From NCBI GenBank assembly GCA_036245525.1, contig BTPG01000007.1:164003894-164067893 (forward strand): a stretch of 64,000 bases of DNA. Reading direction: 5' to 3'. Of this stretch, positions 34,580 through 45,520 are shown in pieces. The notes beneath the pieces were generated by a model. That model had not been told where the DNA came from, made no database searches, and saw only the letters and a list, made by a program, of their open reading frames with translations. The DNA comes from Semisulcospira habei (lineage: Eukaryota; Mollusca; Gastropoda; Semisulcospiridae). Every line of letters begins with the position of its first letter. The stretch's first letter is position 1. The position numbers and the translations under genes were made by a program.

Positions 34580-34641
34580 CTGGTCTGTGAATTTGGGCCT
34601 TACGGCTTCCAGCTGTAAGGCCCAAAATTCACAGACTAGCA
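34580..34641. repeat. Palindrome with CTGGTCTGTGAATT arms
   Basis: GCTGGTCTGTGAATTTGGGC continues CTTAC and pairs with GTAAGGCCCAAAATTCACAG across an 11-bp loop. Single copy in this window. Confidence 0.75.
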
Positions 34642-35170
34642 CTGATATAATCATGTTGTTATGGAGTTTTTTTTCACCGCTGCGCACCCGCTTGCCGTTT
34701 ATTCCTTTGAAACCAGTTTCAATTAAATTATTTGGCCATTCAGTTCTCTGCAGTCTGCAATACAAGCACAACTCTTCCTTTCAGCGCCAATGTTGGTGTT
34801 TAAAAACGCGGAACAGGGGGGGGGGGGGGGGCACTTAGGGCTTGGCCATAATATCCTGCGTGGCACGATCCGCACTGGTTTTCTCCGCTGGGAGACCACC
34901 AGTGAGGGCATGGCCCACATACTTCCCTTTTTGACGTGAGGCACACCTTCTCTTGGCAAAATGTTCACTGGCCTCACAGACAAGTGACCGACTCGAACAC
35001 ATAAATAGACACAGTATTACTGACTTTCCGGAGACAAAATGCTGCTGAGGACACGAAATGCTATCACACTCATTGATGTCAATGCACCGTTTATAGCTGA
35101 AACGTTGTCCCCACCCCTCCCCCGACCGCACGAGGTTTTTATTTTTGGGGGCATACCTCCCCTGGAAATC
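34642..35170. other. Intron; no exon seen
   Basis: Poly-G at 34816-34831. No exon recognised. Confidence 0.45.
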
Positions 35171-35374
35171 TGTACCCATTTAGCCCTGACGCACTACAGC
35201 AGGAGATGGATCGACCATGATAATTTAAGGGTCAGTAGTGCCGGATTAGACCGCTGGCGCCAAGCGAATCTGATACTACCCTTGATCATGGTCAATCCAT
35301 TTCCTGTAACTGGTACATATAGAGTTATTTGGCGACACCTCCAATATTCAAGAAATGCGGCCACGGCGTTAAGT
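35171..35374 (+). mobile_element. Palindrome family C, worn copy
   Basis: TGTACCCATTTAGCCCTGAC opens (TTAA changed to TGTA) and a GGCGTTAAGTGG end closes. The hairpin is interrupted: GGGTCAGTAGTGCCGGATTA on the left, GCGAATCTGATACTACCC on the right. Confidence 0.7.
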
Positions 35375-35602
35375 GGACAGATCGACTGTGAGTGATAGTT
35401 CAAACGGCGCCTCATCGTCTGCGGATGTTCAGCAGAGAGGTTGTTGTCAATGACGGCATGGGGTACCGCTCAGCAGACGGCGTTATAAAATGTCAGCACG
35501 CTGGCGGCGGGAGTGCAAAGGAAGACTTGTAAGGCGACACTGTCATACTCACCGCCGCTCTATTACCTTTCCAGAATGGCATGTACCTAGTGAGCAAAAA
35601 GT

Positions 35603-35678
35603 CGCTGGCGTACATCGGCTGCAGCTAGGCCGCACACAGCTGTGCGCGGACCAACTGCGGCCCACATCCGTCCAAAGG
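35603..35678. repeat. Palindrome family E, diverged
   Basis: GCTGGCGTACATCGGCTGCA and a loose complement around GCACACAGCTGTGCGC. Matches the layout of 8731-8834. Confidence 0.55.
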
Positions 35679-36007
35679 TCTGGTGCGCACCGTGTGAATA
35701 GTATGTGAATAACGGGTAGCGCGTCAATGCCTCAACCGATCTAAAATAAAGTATCATTCATTCTGACACTCTTTAGAAATTAATAACGGCAACGAAAGAG
35801 ACTTGTGACCTGCTCTCGTCATAACCGGAGGGCATTTTGACCGCTGAAACAAAAAGGGGAGGTGGGTGGCTGGGTCTAGAAAGAGTATTTCAAATGTCTT
35901 CTGCAACAAACAGCTTGTAAGAAGTATTACCTCAGTGTATGTCGACACAAGGTTGTGAGCCCCCCTACCAGTCAGGTCTGTGGCTCCCAAGTAGATAACT
36001 GAGAAGA
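35679..36007. other. Intron; no exon seen
   Basis: No exon recognised. Confidence 0.4.
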
Positions 36008-36300
36008 AAAACGTCCTTTGGCCGACTCCAGTCTTAGTTGGCCCGTGCACAGCCGTGTGCTGGCCAACTAAAGCTGGAGCTGGCCAGAGGACCTTTTGCT
36101 TACTGTGGTTTTTTTGTGTGCATAGGGCTTTGTAAGTTTAGCACCACACAGACCCAATTGCCAATATATCATGGACTGAATTTATGGCCCCCAAGTATCA
36201 TGATATAATGAGGCCCACCTGTAATTGGACGTGTCATTGCAAACCCAACAAATATTTAGACAAAAATCTACTTAGTGTGCATTAACAAATCCTCCCAGCG
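36008..36300 (+). mobile_element. Palindrome family E with conserved right flank
   Basis: Hairpin 36008-36104 (CCTTTGGCCGACTCCAGTCT meeting near CACAGCCGTGTG), then a flank with ACCTTTTGCTTACTG, GTAAGTTTAGCA and TATCATGATATAATGAGGC. The flank recurs after the hairpin at 46757. The shared flank shows that the palindrome is one end of a larger unit of at least 250 bp. Confidence 0.65.
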
Positions 36301-36756
36301 TTAATTTATAAGCTTGAATCCATCTATTCTAACTGAGAAATCTGGGTGGTATATATAGCAGCAACACAAATCTACACTGGGTGGATTCATGCTAGGAACA
36401 TTTACACCTAAATGCAGCAAAGCTGACACCATCATCCCCGGTTCAGTTCTTTTCATAACTCTGTGAGTATGCACATGTAACAGAAGTGTCATTGCAGCAT
36501 GTCAAGGATCACACCCACATAGCTTGAAGGTGTACAGCAGAAAAGTCATTTTTTTGACATTCAAACTTTGTAACATAAACACAATTTAATTGTTTCATGC
36601 GCCATTGTCATAAGACACAGAGAAAATATTTGTATTGGGACATTTTTAATAACAAAATCCTAAGGGACTAATACGGGTCAGCCCCAGTATGACATGCATC
36701 AGAATTGCAAAATCTGAGATGGGTTAGTCCTATGGCTCCAAAGTAAATAACACAAT
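36301..36756. other. Intron; no exon seen
   Basis: AT-rich; no exon recognised. Confidence 0.4.
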
Positions 36757-36775
36757 TTTTATTTTTTTTTTATTT

Positions 36776-36810
<35 letters not shown>

Positions 36811-36839
36811 TTTTTTTTTTTTTTTGGGGGGGGGGGGGG
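36757..36839. repeat. (TTTA)n, poly-T and poly-G tract
   Basis: TTTA repeats from about 36771, then a T run and 14 Gs. Confidence 0.9.
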
Positions 36840-36940
36840 AAGAAGGGACATAAATCATGCATTTCTGAGAGGCCATATGCATTTTTATGAGCTGCACACA
36901 TCTTGGAGTTGACCCATAAATCCTTGTAAATTAGTTGTGC

Positions 36941-36955
36941 TACTTGTGGTGATAA
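36941..36955. repeat. Target-site duplication, 5' side
   Basis: TACTTGTGGTGATAA, repeated at 40125-40139. A perfect 15-bp pair. Confidence 0.9.
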
Positions 36956-39900
36956 CTCCGCCATGGCCGGTCCCAAGCCCGGATGTGAAAGGAGGAGGGT
37001 TGGGCGTGGGGTTAGCTGCCCCACCCCATAAAAACACACATTGCTACAGAAACGCCAACAAGAAAACCAACAACTGACTCGGCCCTGGGAGAGGATGGAC
37101 CTTCAGCTGGAGGATTTATGACGCGGGGTGGTGAAAGCCGAAAGGAAGCCACTCAGCAGACTACCATCCTTTCGACCAGGGCAACCATCAACATCGGAAC
37201 ATGGAATGTGAAGACCATGTACGAAGCAGGGAAAACAGCTCAGGTGGCAGTGGAGATGAGGAACTACCGTCTCGACGTCCTTGGCATCAGTGAGGCCAGA
37301 TGGACGGGCAGCGGACAGAAGAGACTGACCACAGGAGAGAGGCTGCTGTTTTCCGGCCATGAGGAGGACAATGCACCACACACAGAGGGAGTGGCTCTCA
37401 TGCTCTCCAAAACTGCGCAGAGTGCTCTCATCGGGTGGGAAGCCCATGGCCCACGCATCATCACAGCCTCGTTCAGAACACAGCAGAAGAGGATTAGCAT
37501 GAACATCATCCAGTGCTATGCCCCAACCAACGACAGCGATGACGAGACCAAAGACCAGTTTTATAACAGACTGCAGACCATCGTTGGAACCCTCTCTAGA
37601 AGAGATTTCAACATCATCATGGGCGATTTCAACGCCAAGGTCGGCAGCGATAACAGGGGCTTCGAGGAGGTTATGGGGCAGCAGGGTTTGGGAGTAATGA
37701 ACGATAACGGAGAGAGATTTGCAGACCTATGCGCCATAAGCAACCTTGTCATAGGCGGCACAGTCTTCCCGCACAAGCGCATCCACAAGGCGACATGGGT
37801 ATCACCGGACCATTTAACCGAGAATCAGATCGACCACGTGTGCATCTCGAGAAGGTTCCGAAGATCTCTCCAGGACGTCCGCGCGAAGAGAGGAGCCGAC
37901 GTTGCTTCAGACCACCACCTGGTTGTTGCCAGAATGAAATTGAAGCTGAAGAGGAACTGGACCGGCGAGACCTGTCAGCGCCAGAGGTTCAACACTACGC
38001 TGCTGAAAGATTCAGGCAAGCATGAGGAGTACAGACTCGCCCTCTCCAACAGGTTCCAGGTTCTCCAAGAGATTCTGGACGAAGGAACCATTGACGAGCA
38101 GTGGAGAGGGGTGAGAGACGCAGTAACTGCAGCATGCAAGGAGGTGTTGGGCTACAGGAAGCACACTCACAAAGAGTGGATAACACCAATGACACTCGAG
38201 AAAGTAGTAGATAGAAAGAAGAAGAAAGCAGAAGTAAACAACAGCCGCACAAGAACAGAGAAGGCCCGCGCTCAGGAGGCATACACAACAGCCAACAAAA
38301 TAGTAAAAAATAGCATCAAGGCAGACAAGAGAAATTTTGTAGAGTCACTGGCACAAGAAGCAGAGGAGGCAGCCCGACATGGAAACATGAGAGAGCTCTA
38401 CAACACCACAAAAAAGCTTTCAGGGAAGTTTGCCAAGCCAGAGAGGCCAGTAAAGGATAAACAGGGAAGAGCCATCCAAGGAGAGGAGGGACAGAAGAAC
38501 AGATGGAAGGAGCACTTTGAGGAGCTCTTAAATAGACCAGCTCCACAAGACCCACCAGACATTCAGGTAGCCGAGAGAGACTTGCCGATAGACTGTAGCG
38601 AGCCCACCAAGGAGGAGATCCGGAAAGCCATCAAACAGCTCAAGTCGGGCAAGGCAGCCGGACCCGACAGTATACCGGCAGAAGCGCTAAAGGCGGATAC
38701 TGAAACCACAATCGAGATGCTCCACCCCCTCTTCAGGAAAATCTGGCAGAGAGAACAAGTGCCAGCAGAGTGGAAGGAGGGTTACCTGGTCAAGCTGCCA
38801 AAAAATGGAGACCTCAGCAACTGTGCCAACTATAGAGGAATCACCCTACTGTCTGTCCCAGGCAAGGTCTTCAGCAGGATCCTACTCAACAGGATGAAGG
38901 ACACAGTGGACCCCCAACTTCGAGATCAACAGGCGGGCTTTCGCAAAGACCGATCATGCACTGACCAGATCGCCACGCTGCGAATCATCCTGGAACAGTC
39001 GCTAGAGTGGAACTCGTCCCTCTACATCAACTTCCTTGATTACGAGAAGGCCTTCGACAGCATCAACAGAGCCACCTTGTGGAAGTTGCTGAGACACTAT
39101 GGAGTACCTGAAAAGCTCACCAACATCATCAGGAACTCCTACGAGGGACTGACCTGCAGAGTGATCTGTGGAAACCAGCTCACCCACGCCTTCCAAGTCC
39201 GGACAGGGGTGAGACAGGGGTGTTTGCTGTCACCGTTCCTGTTCCTTCTGGCCATCGACTGGGTCATGACGACATCCACAGCACAGAAGCGAAATGGCAT
39301 CCAATGGACACTTTGGACCCAACTGGACGACCTGGACTTTGCAGATGACCTAGCCCTGCTCTCGCACACCCAACAACAGATGCAAGAAAAGACAAACGCA
39401 GTGGCAGTGAACTCCGCAAGGCTAGGCTTGAACATCCACCATGGAAAGAGCAAGGTGCTGAAAGTCAACGCTGCCAGTGGAACGCCCATCACACTGGAAG
39501 GCGAGGCACTAGAAGAGGTGGAGAGCTTCACCTACCTCGGCAGCATAGTCGACAAGAAGGGGGGGACGGATGCTGATGTGAAGACCAGGATAGGCAAGGC
39601 CAGGGCAGCATTTCTCCAGCTAAAGAACGTCTGGACTTCAAAAGATCTGTCAGTCAACACCAAGATCCGACTGTTCAACACCAATGTGAAACCAGTACTC
39701 CTCTATGGAGCAGAGACCTGGAGGACCACAGTGTTGACCACGAAGAAAATACAGACGTTCATCAACAACAGTCTGAGAAGGCTCCTCGGGATACGCTGGC
39801 CGGACAAAATCAGCAACGAGGAATTGTGGCAGCGGACAAAGCAGAAGCCTGCAGAAGTGGAGCTTCAACAACGCCGCTGGAGATGGATAGGTCACACACT

Positions 39901-40124
39901 ACGCAAGCCAGCAACCAACACCACAAAACAAGCCCTAAGATGGAACCCACAGGGAAAAAGGAAGAGAGGTCGGCCACGAAACACCTGGCGACGTGACCTG
40001 GAGACAGATGCCAAGAAGATGGGCCACACCTGGGGACAGCTGGAGAGACTCGCCCAGGACAGAGACGGCTGGAGGGACCTTGTCGGCGGCCTATGCCCCA
40101 GGGGGGGTGATGGGCGTAAGTAAG
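36956..40124 (+). mobile_element. Full-length RTE-like LINE, intact
   Basis: A 3.17-kb non-LTR retrotransposon, flanked by a perfect 15-bp duplication. A short 5' UTR (starts CTCCGCCATGGCCGGTCCC, holds GGAGGAGGGTTGGGCGTGGG) precedes one ORF. The 3' UTR is almost absent: the stop codon is part of a TAAG repeat (GGGCGTAAGTAAG) that ends at the duplication. Single ORF, APE endonuclease and tetranucleotide tail fit the RTE clade. Perfect duplication plus an intact ORF mark a young, possibly active copy. Confidence 0.9.
37118..40123 (+). CDS. RTE-like endonuclease-reverse transcriptase, intact
   Basis: 1001 residues. Endonuclease (about 24-275): TWN at 28-30, SEARW with Glu59, CYAPTND, GDFNAK with Asp170, NQIDH and SDHH with Asp265-His266; all positions expected of an APE-type nuclease are present. 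It nicks target DNA. Residues 340-480 are a Lys/Arg/Glu-rich linker. Reverse transcriptase (about 520-800): [35 protein letters not shown] and the catalytic FADD at 741-744; it copies its own RNA at the nick. The C-terminus has [13 protein letters not shown] and [10 protein letters not shown], typical of RTE/BovB. Start chosen at the ATG conserved as M-T-x-x in the relatives; an in-frame TAG at 37013 lies upstream. Confidence 0.9.
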   Translation: MTRGGESRKEATQQTTILSTRATINIGTWNVKTMYEAGKTAQVAVEMRNYRLDVLGISEARWTGSGQKRLTTGERLLFSGHEEDNAPHTEGVALMLSKTAQSALIGWEAHGPRIITASFRTQQKRISMNIIQCYAPTNDSDDETKDQFYNRLQTIVGTLSRRDFNIIMGDFNAKVGSDNRGFEEVMGQQGLGVMNDNGERFADLCAISNLVIGGTVFPHKRIHKATWVSPDHLTENQIDHVCISRRFRRSLQDVRAKRGADVASDHHLVVARMKLKLKRNWTGETCQRQRFNTTLLKDSGKHEEYRLALSNRFQVLQEILDEGTIDEQWRGVRDAVTAACKEVLGYRKHTHKEWITPMTLEKVVDRKKKKAEVNNSRTRTEKARAQEAYTTANKIVKNSIKADKRNFVESLAQEAEEAARHGNMRELYNTTKKLSGKFAKPERPVKDKQGRAIQGEEGQKNRWKEHFEELLNRPAPQDPPDIQVAERDLPIDCSEPTKEEIRKAIKQLKSGKAAGPDSIPAEALKADTETTIEMLHPLFRKIWQREQVPAEWKEGYLVKLPKNGDLSNCANYRGITLLSVPGKVFSRILLNRMKDTVDPQLRDQQAGFRKDRSCTDQIATLRIILEQSLEWNSSLYINFLDYEKAFDSINRATLWKLLRHYGVPEKLTNIIRNSYEGLTCRVICGNQLTHAFQVRTGVRQGCLLSPFLFLLAIDWVMTTSTAQKRNGIQWTLWTQLDDLDFADDLALLSHTQQQMQEKTNAVAVNSARLGLNIHHGKSKVLKVNAASGTPITLEGEALEEVESFTYLGSIVDKKGGTDADVKTRIGKARAAFLQLKNVWTSKDLSVNTKIRLFNTNVKPVLLYGAETWRTTVLTTKKIQTFINNSLRRLLGIRWPDKISNEELWQRTKQKPAEVELQQRRWRWIGHTLRKPATNTTKQALRWNPQGKRKRGRPRNTWRRDLETDAKKMGHTWGQLERLAQDRDGWRDLVGGLCPRGGDGRK

Positions 40125-40139
40125 TACTTGTGGTGATAA
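40125..40139. repeat. Target-site duplication, 3' side
   Basis: Second copy of TACTTGTGGTGATAA. Confidence 0.9.
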
Positions 40140-41654
40140 GATCCACCCCCCCCCCCCTTCCCCAATCATTTTTGGCTCATGTCCGATAACAAAAGTGTGT
40201 CTATGTAATGGGCCATGGATTAATGTTGCCTGTCTATCATCTGTGGTAAACTTTAACGTAGGCATTTTCTCGGAGACTAATCAGGGCTCGGACTTCAAAC
40301 TTGGTCCAAGGGTACTTGTGGTAAAACCTTTCTAAACATACCAATTTCAGAGACCTCTCTCAAAGGTCAAGGTCACAAGGGTCCAGAAAAGCCATATTTT
40401 GAGTGACAAAAATTGTTTCTCCTCAAATACTATTTTCAACTTCAAACGTAAACTTGGTACAGAGATGCCTGATGGTAAGACTTTAAATTCTACACATACT
40501 AATTTTGATGACAGCTCAGAGAAGGTTCAAGGGTCATGGGGGATCGGCAAATGAGAGTGAAAATGACAGTTTTTGATAGCATTGTAGTTTTGGCCAACTT
40601 TTTAGTCAGATTTGACACAAAGGTAGCTGATGATAAGACCTTTCTATGTATACTAACTAATTTACTGGTCCCCTTGCAAAGTTCACGGGGGCCCAGAAAG
40701 GGGTAAAAATTAGCCACATTTTGACAAAAACTTTTTTCTCAAATACTACTTTCAACTTTAAACCCAAACTTGATGTAGAGATCTACCTGATGATAAGGCC
40801 TTTCTATGCAGAGTAATTTGGACGATCCCTCGGAAAGGTCAAGGGTCACAGGAGGTTGGCAAGTGTGTGAAAAATGTCAGTTTTTGATAGAATTGTAGTT
40901 TTTGGCTCACGTGCGATGCAAAAGTGAGTATGTTTTGGGCCAGTGGTCATCCATCCGTCGTCCTTGGTAAACTTTAACATTGCATTTTCTCGAAGACTAT
41001 TCAAGCCACATTCTTCAAACTTCGCCCAAGGATACTTTGTGGTAAGACCTTTCTAAACATACCAATTTGAGTGACCTCTCACAAAGGTCAAGATCACAAG
41101 GGCTCAGAAATAGGTCAAAAATAGCTATATTTTGACATAATTTATTTTTTTCTCAAATACTATTCACAACTTCAAACCCAAACTTGGTACAAAGATACCT
41201 GATGGTAAGACCTTTCTATATGTGCTAATTTGGTTGATCCCTTGGAAAGGTCAAGGATCACAAGAGCTCAGGAAATAGGTGAAAAATAGCCATATTTTGA
41301 CAAAAGACGTTTTTACTCAAATACTATTCACAACTTTAAACCCAAACTTGGTACAAAGATACCTGACGGTAAGACCTATCTATGCATACTAATTTGGATG
41401 ACCCCTCAGAAAGGTCAAGGGGCACAAGGGCTCAGGAAATAGGTCCGAAATAGCCATATTTTGACAAAAGATGTTTTTTTCCTCAAATACTATTCACAAC
41501 TTTAAACCCAAACTTGCTACAGAGATACCTGACAGAAAGACCTTTCTATGCACACTAATTTGGTTGATCCCTCGGAAAGGCCAATGGTCACGAGAGCTCA
41601 GGAAATAGATCTAAATAGCCATATTTTGACAAAAGATTTTTTTTCTCATATGCT

Positions 41655-41668
41655 ATTCATAACTTAAA
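41655..41668. repeat. Target-site duplication, 5' side
   Basis: ATTCATAACTTAAA, repeated at 44839-44852. Confidence 0.9.
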
Positions 41669-44600
41669 CTCCACCAGGGAGGCCCCTTTGGGGGCTTAAC
41701 TGCCTGTCCCAAGTCAGGATAAAGGAGGAGGGTTAGGCGTGGGGCTAGCGACTCCACCCTGTAAAAAGAAACTTGCTACGGAAACGACAACAAGGGAAAA
41801 AGCGACAACCGGCGCTGGGAGCGAAGCAGACCAGGAAACTGGACTTATGACGGATGGGGACCAAAGCCGCAAGGACGTCTCCACCCCGATAGCGGAACTC
41901 CTGACGCCAAAACGATGGATCAGAATTGGATGCTGGAATGTGCGAACGCTCTACCAGACTGGAAAGCTGGCGCAAGCAGTAAGTGAACTGAACCGCCACA
42001 AACTAACCCTCATGGGAGTAACAGAAGCAAGATGGACTGGTGCTGGCAAACAGAGGTTGAGCTCCGGAGAAGTCATCATCTGGTCTGGAAGAACAGACAA
42101 CGAACACCGAGAAGGAGTTGCTGTCATCATCAATAAGAGCAAGGCCAACACCGTTCTACAGTGGAAACCTGTGAACGAGCGCCTGCTGTACGTCAGGATG
42201 AATTCCAAATACGCAAAGCTGTCTATTGTTGTGGGCTACGCACCGATAGACGATGCGGAAGAAGAGGATAAGGATGTATTCTACGACGCCCTCCAAGCTG
42301 TTTTGGAAGACATCCCTCGACATGACGTGCTGATGCTGATCGGTGACTTCAACGCTAAGGTCGGCTGCGACAATGAAGACAGAGAGAGGACCATGGGACG
42401 ACATGGAGCAGGTGTGATCAACGACAACGGGGAGAGGCTGGTCAATTTCTGCGAGGAAAATGACTTAGTCATAGGAGGGACCCTGTTTGCGCATAGGGAG
42501 ATCCACAAACTCACATGGAAATCACCAGACGGCAAGACCCAGAACCAGATCGACCACATCATCATTAACGGTCGCTGGAGGCACTCTCTGCAGGATGTGC
42601 GAGTGATGCGACATGCTGACATTGGCAGCGACCATAGTCTTCTGGTGGGGAAGGTGACATTGAAGCTTAGGAAAGTAAAGATAGGAGACACCAGAAATCA
42701 GCGCTACGACGTGGCCAAGTTGAAAGACCCAAAAGTGAAAGAAGAGTTTAGGTTGGCCCTCAGGAATAGATTTAGTGTTTTGGAAGATGAGACAGCGCTG
42801 ACTATTGAAGATTTCAACAGAGCCATGAAGGAGACAGGAGGGGAAGTTTTAGGATACAGAAAGAGCAGGAAGACAGAGTGGATCTCAGAAGACACGTGGG
42901 CTCGCATAGAAGAGAGAAGACCGATCAAGAAGAAACTTTTGGACGCCAAATCACCAAGACTGAAGGAAAGAATATCAAGAGAATACAGAGAGAAAGATCA
43001 AGCGGTGAAGACATCAGCGAAAAGAGACAAGAGAATGCACACAGAAAGGCTGGCAGAAGAAGCGGAGGCAGCTGCAAAACAGAGAGACATGAAGACAGTA
43101 TACCAGAACACCAAGAAGCTGAAGGGCGATTACGGGCAGTACCACGACCTCCCAGTGAGAGCTGAAGATGGAACTCATGTCACAGTAGAGGAAGAGAAGC
43201 TGAAGAGATGGAAGCAACACTTCGAGTCCATCCTGAACCGCTCAGACCCACCAACCCTCACTGACATTCCTGAAGCGGAGGAGGACCTGGACATTAACCT
43301 CGGCAACATTACTATTGCGGAAGTCAAGCAGGCCATCCAAAAGCTGAAGAACGGGAAGGCACCTGGCGATGACGGAGTGTGCCCTGAGATGCTGAAAGTA
43401 GAAGATGCAGTAACGCCGCAGCTTCTTTGTCAGATTTTTCAAAAGATCTGGGACACTGAAGAAGCGCCGAGCGATTGGAAGACCGGCACCATCGTCAAAC
43501 TTCCGAAGAAAGGAGACCTGGGGAACTGTAACAACTGGCGAGGCATCACCTTACTATCCCTCACCAGCAAGATCTTCAGCCGCATTCTCCTTGAACGCAT
43601 TACGACAGCAGTGGATGGCATCCTTCGCCAGGAGCAGGCAGGCTTTAGGAAAGGCAAGTCCTGCATTGACCATATTTTCGTCCTGAGACAGATCCTTGAA
43701 CAGTCTAACGAATGGAATGGATCCCTCTATGTGGTCTTTGTGGACTTTGAGAAGGCCTTCGACAGTCTGCATCGAGACTCCCTTTGGAAAATCCTGCGAT
43801 ACTATGGAATCCCCCAGAAACTTGTCAACGTCATCAGGTCCCTGTACAAGAATTTTGAGTGCAGAGTCGTCCACAACAACCAGCTCACCGAACCGTTTAA
43901 GGTGGAAACCGGAGTGAAACAAGGATGTATTCTTTCGCCGATCCTCTTCTCAATGGCAATTGATTGGATCATGCGCCGCACCACAGAGAGAAGGAGGCAG
44001 GGAATTCAGTGGACGCTGACCTCAATGCTGGATGACCTCGACTACGCTGATGATATCGGGCTGCTGGCAAGCAGAAACCAGGACATGCAACAGAAGACAC
44101 AACAGTTGACACAGTCAGCAAGCTCCATAGGTCTCGGGGTCAACATTAGGAAGACTCAAGTCATGAGGAAGAACACCATAGTGGGCGACCCAATCACCAT
44201 CAATGACCAACCTCTGCAAGAGGTGGACGAGTTCACGTACCTGGGCAGCAAGGTTACCACAGATGGAGACTGCACAAGGGAGATCACCACAAGAATCAGC
44301 AAAGCCAACCAAGCCTTCGCAATGCTGAAACCCATCTGGAGGACTACAAACCTGAGCATCCACACCAAGCTTCGTATTTTTAAGAGTAACGTGCTGAGTG
44401 TCCTTCTCTATGGGTCAGAGTGCTGGAAATCCACTACTGCTACGGAACGCAAGCTGGAAGTCTTCCAGAACAAGTGCCTGCGACGGATCATGAAGGTCTT
44501 CTGGCCAAACATGATTACAAACGAGGAACTACGGAAGAAAGCAGGCGCAGACAGCATCGCTGAAACCATCGCCACACGGAGATGGAGATGGCTAGGCCAC

Positions 44601-44838
44601 GTTTGCAGAATGTCACCCGACTTATTACCAAGGGTGGCACTGAGATGGACACCACAGGGGAAGAGAAACCGTGGGCGACCAAAGGAGACGTGGCGCCGAA
44701 CCGTGGAGCGAGAGCTCAAGAACAGAGGCCTTACTCTGCAAACAGCACCCAAAATAGCAGCTGACAGACAAAAGTGGCGTTCCCTTGCCGTCGCCTCAAG
44801 CACCAGACGGCGCAGAGAGGACTGAATGAATGAATGAA
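41669..44838 (+). mobile_element. Full-length RTE-like LINE, intact, inside the 165-bp array
   Basis: A 3.17-kb element with a perfect 14-bp duplication. The 5' UTR starts CTCCACCAGGGAGGCCCC and shares the GGAGGAGGGTTAGGCGTGGG block with the copy at 36956, but the ORF is clearly diverged, so it is a different subfamily. The tail is (TGAA)n, merging with the stop codon (GACTGAATGAATGAATG), unlike the (TAAG)n tail of the other copies. Confidence 0.9.
41847..44825 (+). CDS. RTE-like endonuclease-reverse transcriptase, second subfamily, intact
   Basis: 992 residues from the ATG that aligns with the conserved M-T start (MTDGDQSRKD); the frame stays open upstream to a GTG at 41739, and that stretch (GLATPPCK) is conserved in other copies, so a longer product is possible. 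Endonuclease: GCWNVRTLY, TEARW, GYAPIDDA, GDFNAK with Asp167, NQIDHI, SDHSLL with Asp262-His263. RT: PKKGDLGNCNNWRGITLL, FEKAFDS, VKQGCILSP and YADD at 733-736. The C-terminus has TRRWRWLGHVCRM and KRNRGRPKETWRR. The catalytic residues expected of both domains are present. Confidence 0.9.
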   Translation: MTDGDQSRKDVSTPIAELLTPKRWIRIGCWNVRTLYQTGKLAQAVSELNRHKLTLMGVTEARWTGAGKQRLSSGEVIIWSGRTDNEHREGVAVIINKSKANTVLQWKPVNERLLYVRMNSKYAKLSIVVGYAPIDDAEEEDKDVFYDALQAVLEDIPRHDVLMLIGDFNAKVGCDNEDRERTMGRHGAGVINDNGERLVNFCEENDLVIGGTLFAHREIHKLTWKSPDGKTQNQIDHIIINGRWRHSLQDVRVMRHADIGSDHSLLVGKVTLKLRKVKIGDTRNQRYDVAKLKDPKVKEEFRLALRNRFSVLEDETALTIEDFNRAMKETGGEVLGYRKSRKTEWISEDTWARIEERRPIKKKLLDAKSPRLKERISREYREKDQAVKTSAKRDKRMHTERLAEEAEAAAKQRDMKTVYQNTKKLKGDYGQYHDLPVRAEDGTHVTVEEEKLKRWKQHFESILNRSDPPTLTDIPEAEEDLDINLGNITIAEVKQAIQKLKNGKAPGDDGVCPEMLKVEDAVTPQLLCQIFQKIWDTEEAPSDWKTGTIVKLPKKGDLGNCNNWRGITLLSLTSKIFSRILLERITTAVDGILRQEQAGFRKGKSCIDHIFVLRQILEQSNEWNGSLYVVFVDFEKAFDSLHRDSLWKILRYYGIPQKLVNVIRSLYKNFECRVVHNNQLTEPFKVETGVKQGCILSPILFSMAIDWIMRRTTERRRQGIQWTLTSMLDDLDYADDIGLLASRNQDMQQKTQQLTQSASSIGLGVNIRKTQVMRKNTIVGDPITINDQPLQEVDEFTYLGSKVTTDGDCTREITTRISKANQAFAMLKPIWRTTNLSIHTKLRIFKSNVLSVLLYGSECWKSTTATERKLEVFQNKCLRRIMKVFWPNMITNEELRKKAGADSIAETIATRRWRWLGHVCRMSPDLLPRVALRWTPQGKRNRGRPKETWRRTVERELKNRGLTLQTAPKIAADRQKWRSLAVASSTRRRRED

Positions 44839-44852
44839 TTCATAACTTAAAA
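44839..44852. repeat. Target-site duplication, 3' side
   Basis: Second copy of ATTCATAACTTAAA. Confidence 0.9.
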
Positions 44853-45520
44853 CCCAAATTTGGTACTGAGATACCTGATGGTAAGACCTATCTATGCATA
44901 CTAATTTGGATGACCCCTTGGAAAGGTCATGGGTCAAAAGAAGCTGGCAAATGTGTGTAAAATGCTGATTTTTTTTTATAAAATTGTAGGTATTCCCAAA
45001 TTTTTCAACCAAATTTGGTACAAAGATAGCCGATGATAAGATCTTCCTATGCAAACTAATTTAGTCGACTCATCACAAAGGTTAAGTGTCACAGGGGGTT
45101 GACAGATGTGTGAGAAATGCTTACATTTTCAGAAAACATGTATTTTGCTGCTGCAGGAACCAGCCCTTGTCACAACGGTCACACAGTAAATTGGTCATAC
45201 ACGGGAGCCATTTAGCTTTGCCTTTCTTGTTATCAAAGTTTTTGCAAACTTGTCAATTAAATTTGACAAAAAAGTAGCTTATGATAACATGTTTCCATGC
45301 ATACTAATTTAGTTGACCCGTCCCAGAGCTCACGGAAGGTTGACAAATTTGTTAAAAATGCATACATGCGGAGAAAACTCAGATTTCGCTGGTACAAAAG
45401 CCAATGCTTTACTTACGTTTAGACACTTGAACACTTGCTCAATTCAATGACCTGTTGGAAAGGTCAAGGTTACAAAGGTCATACTTATTATGCAGATTGA
45501 GCATAAATGTGAGCCGTAAG

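Larger units (their letters stand above)
40240..45520. repeat. Diverged tandem array, unit about 165 bp, split by a LINE
   Basis: Units contain CTCAAATACTATTCACAAC, AAACCCAAACTTGGTAC, AAAGATACCTGATGGTAAGA and a GGAAAGGTCAAGGGTCAC block. Anchors at about 41175, 41340 and 41506, then 44855 after removing the LINE, are 165 to 166 bp apart. Earlier (40440, 40600, 40750) and later (45005, 45250) units are more diverged. No ORF. The function is unknown; the unit is close to one nucleosome. Confidence 0.8.
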
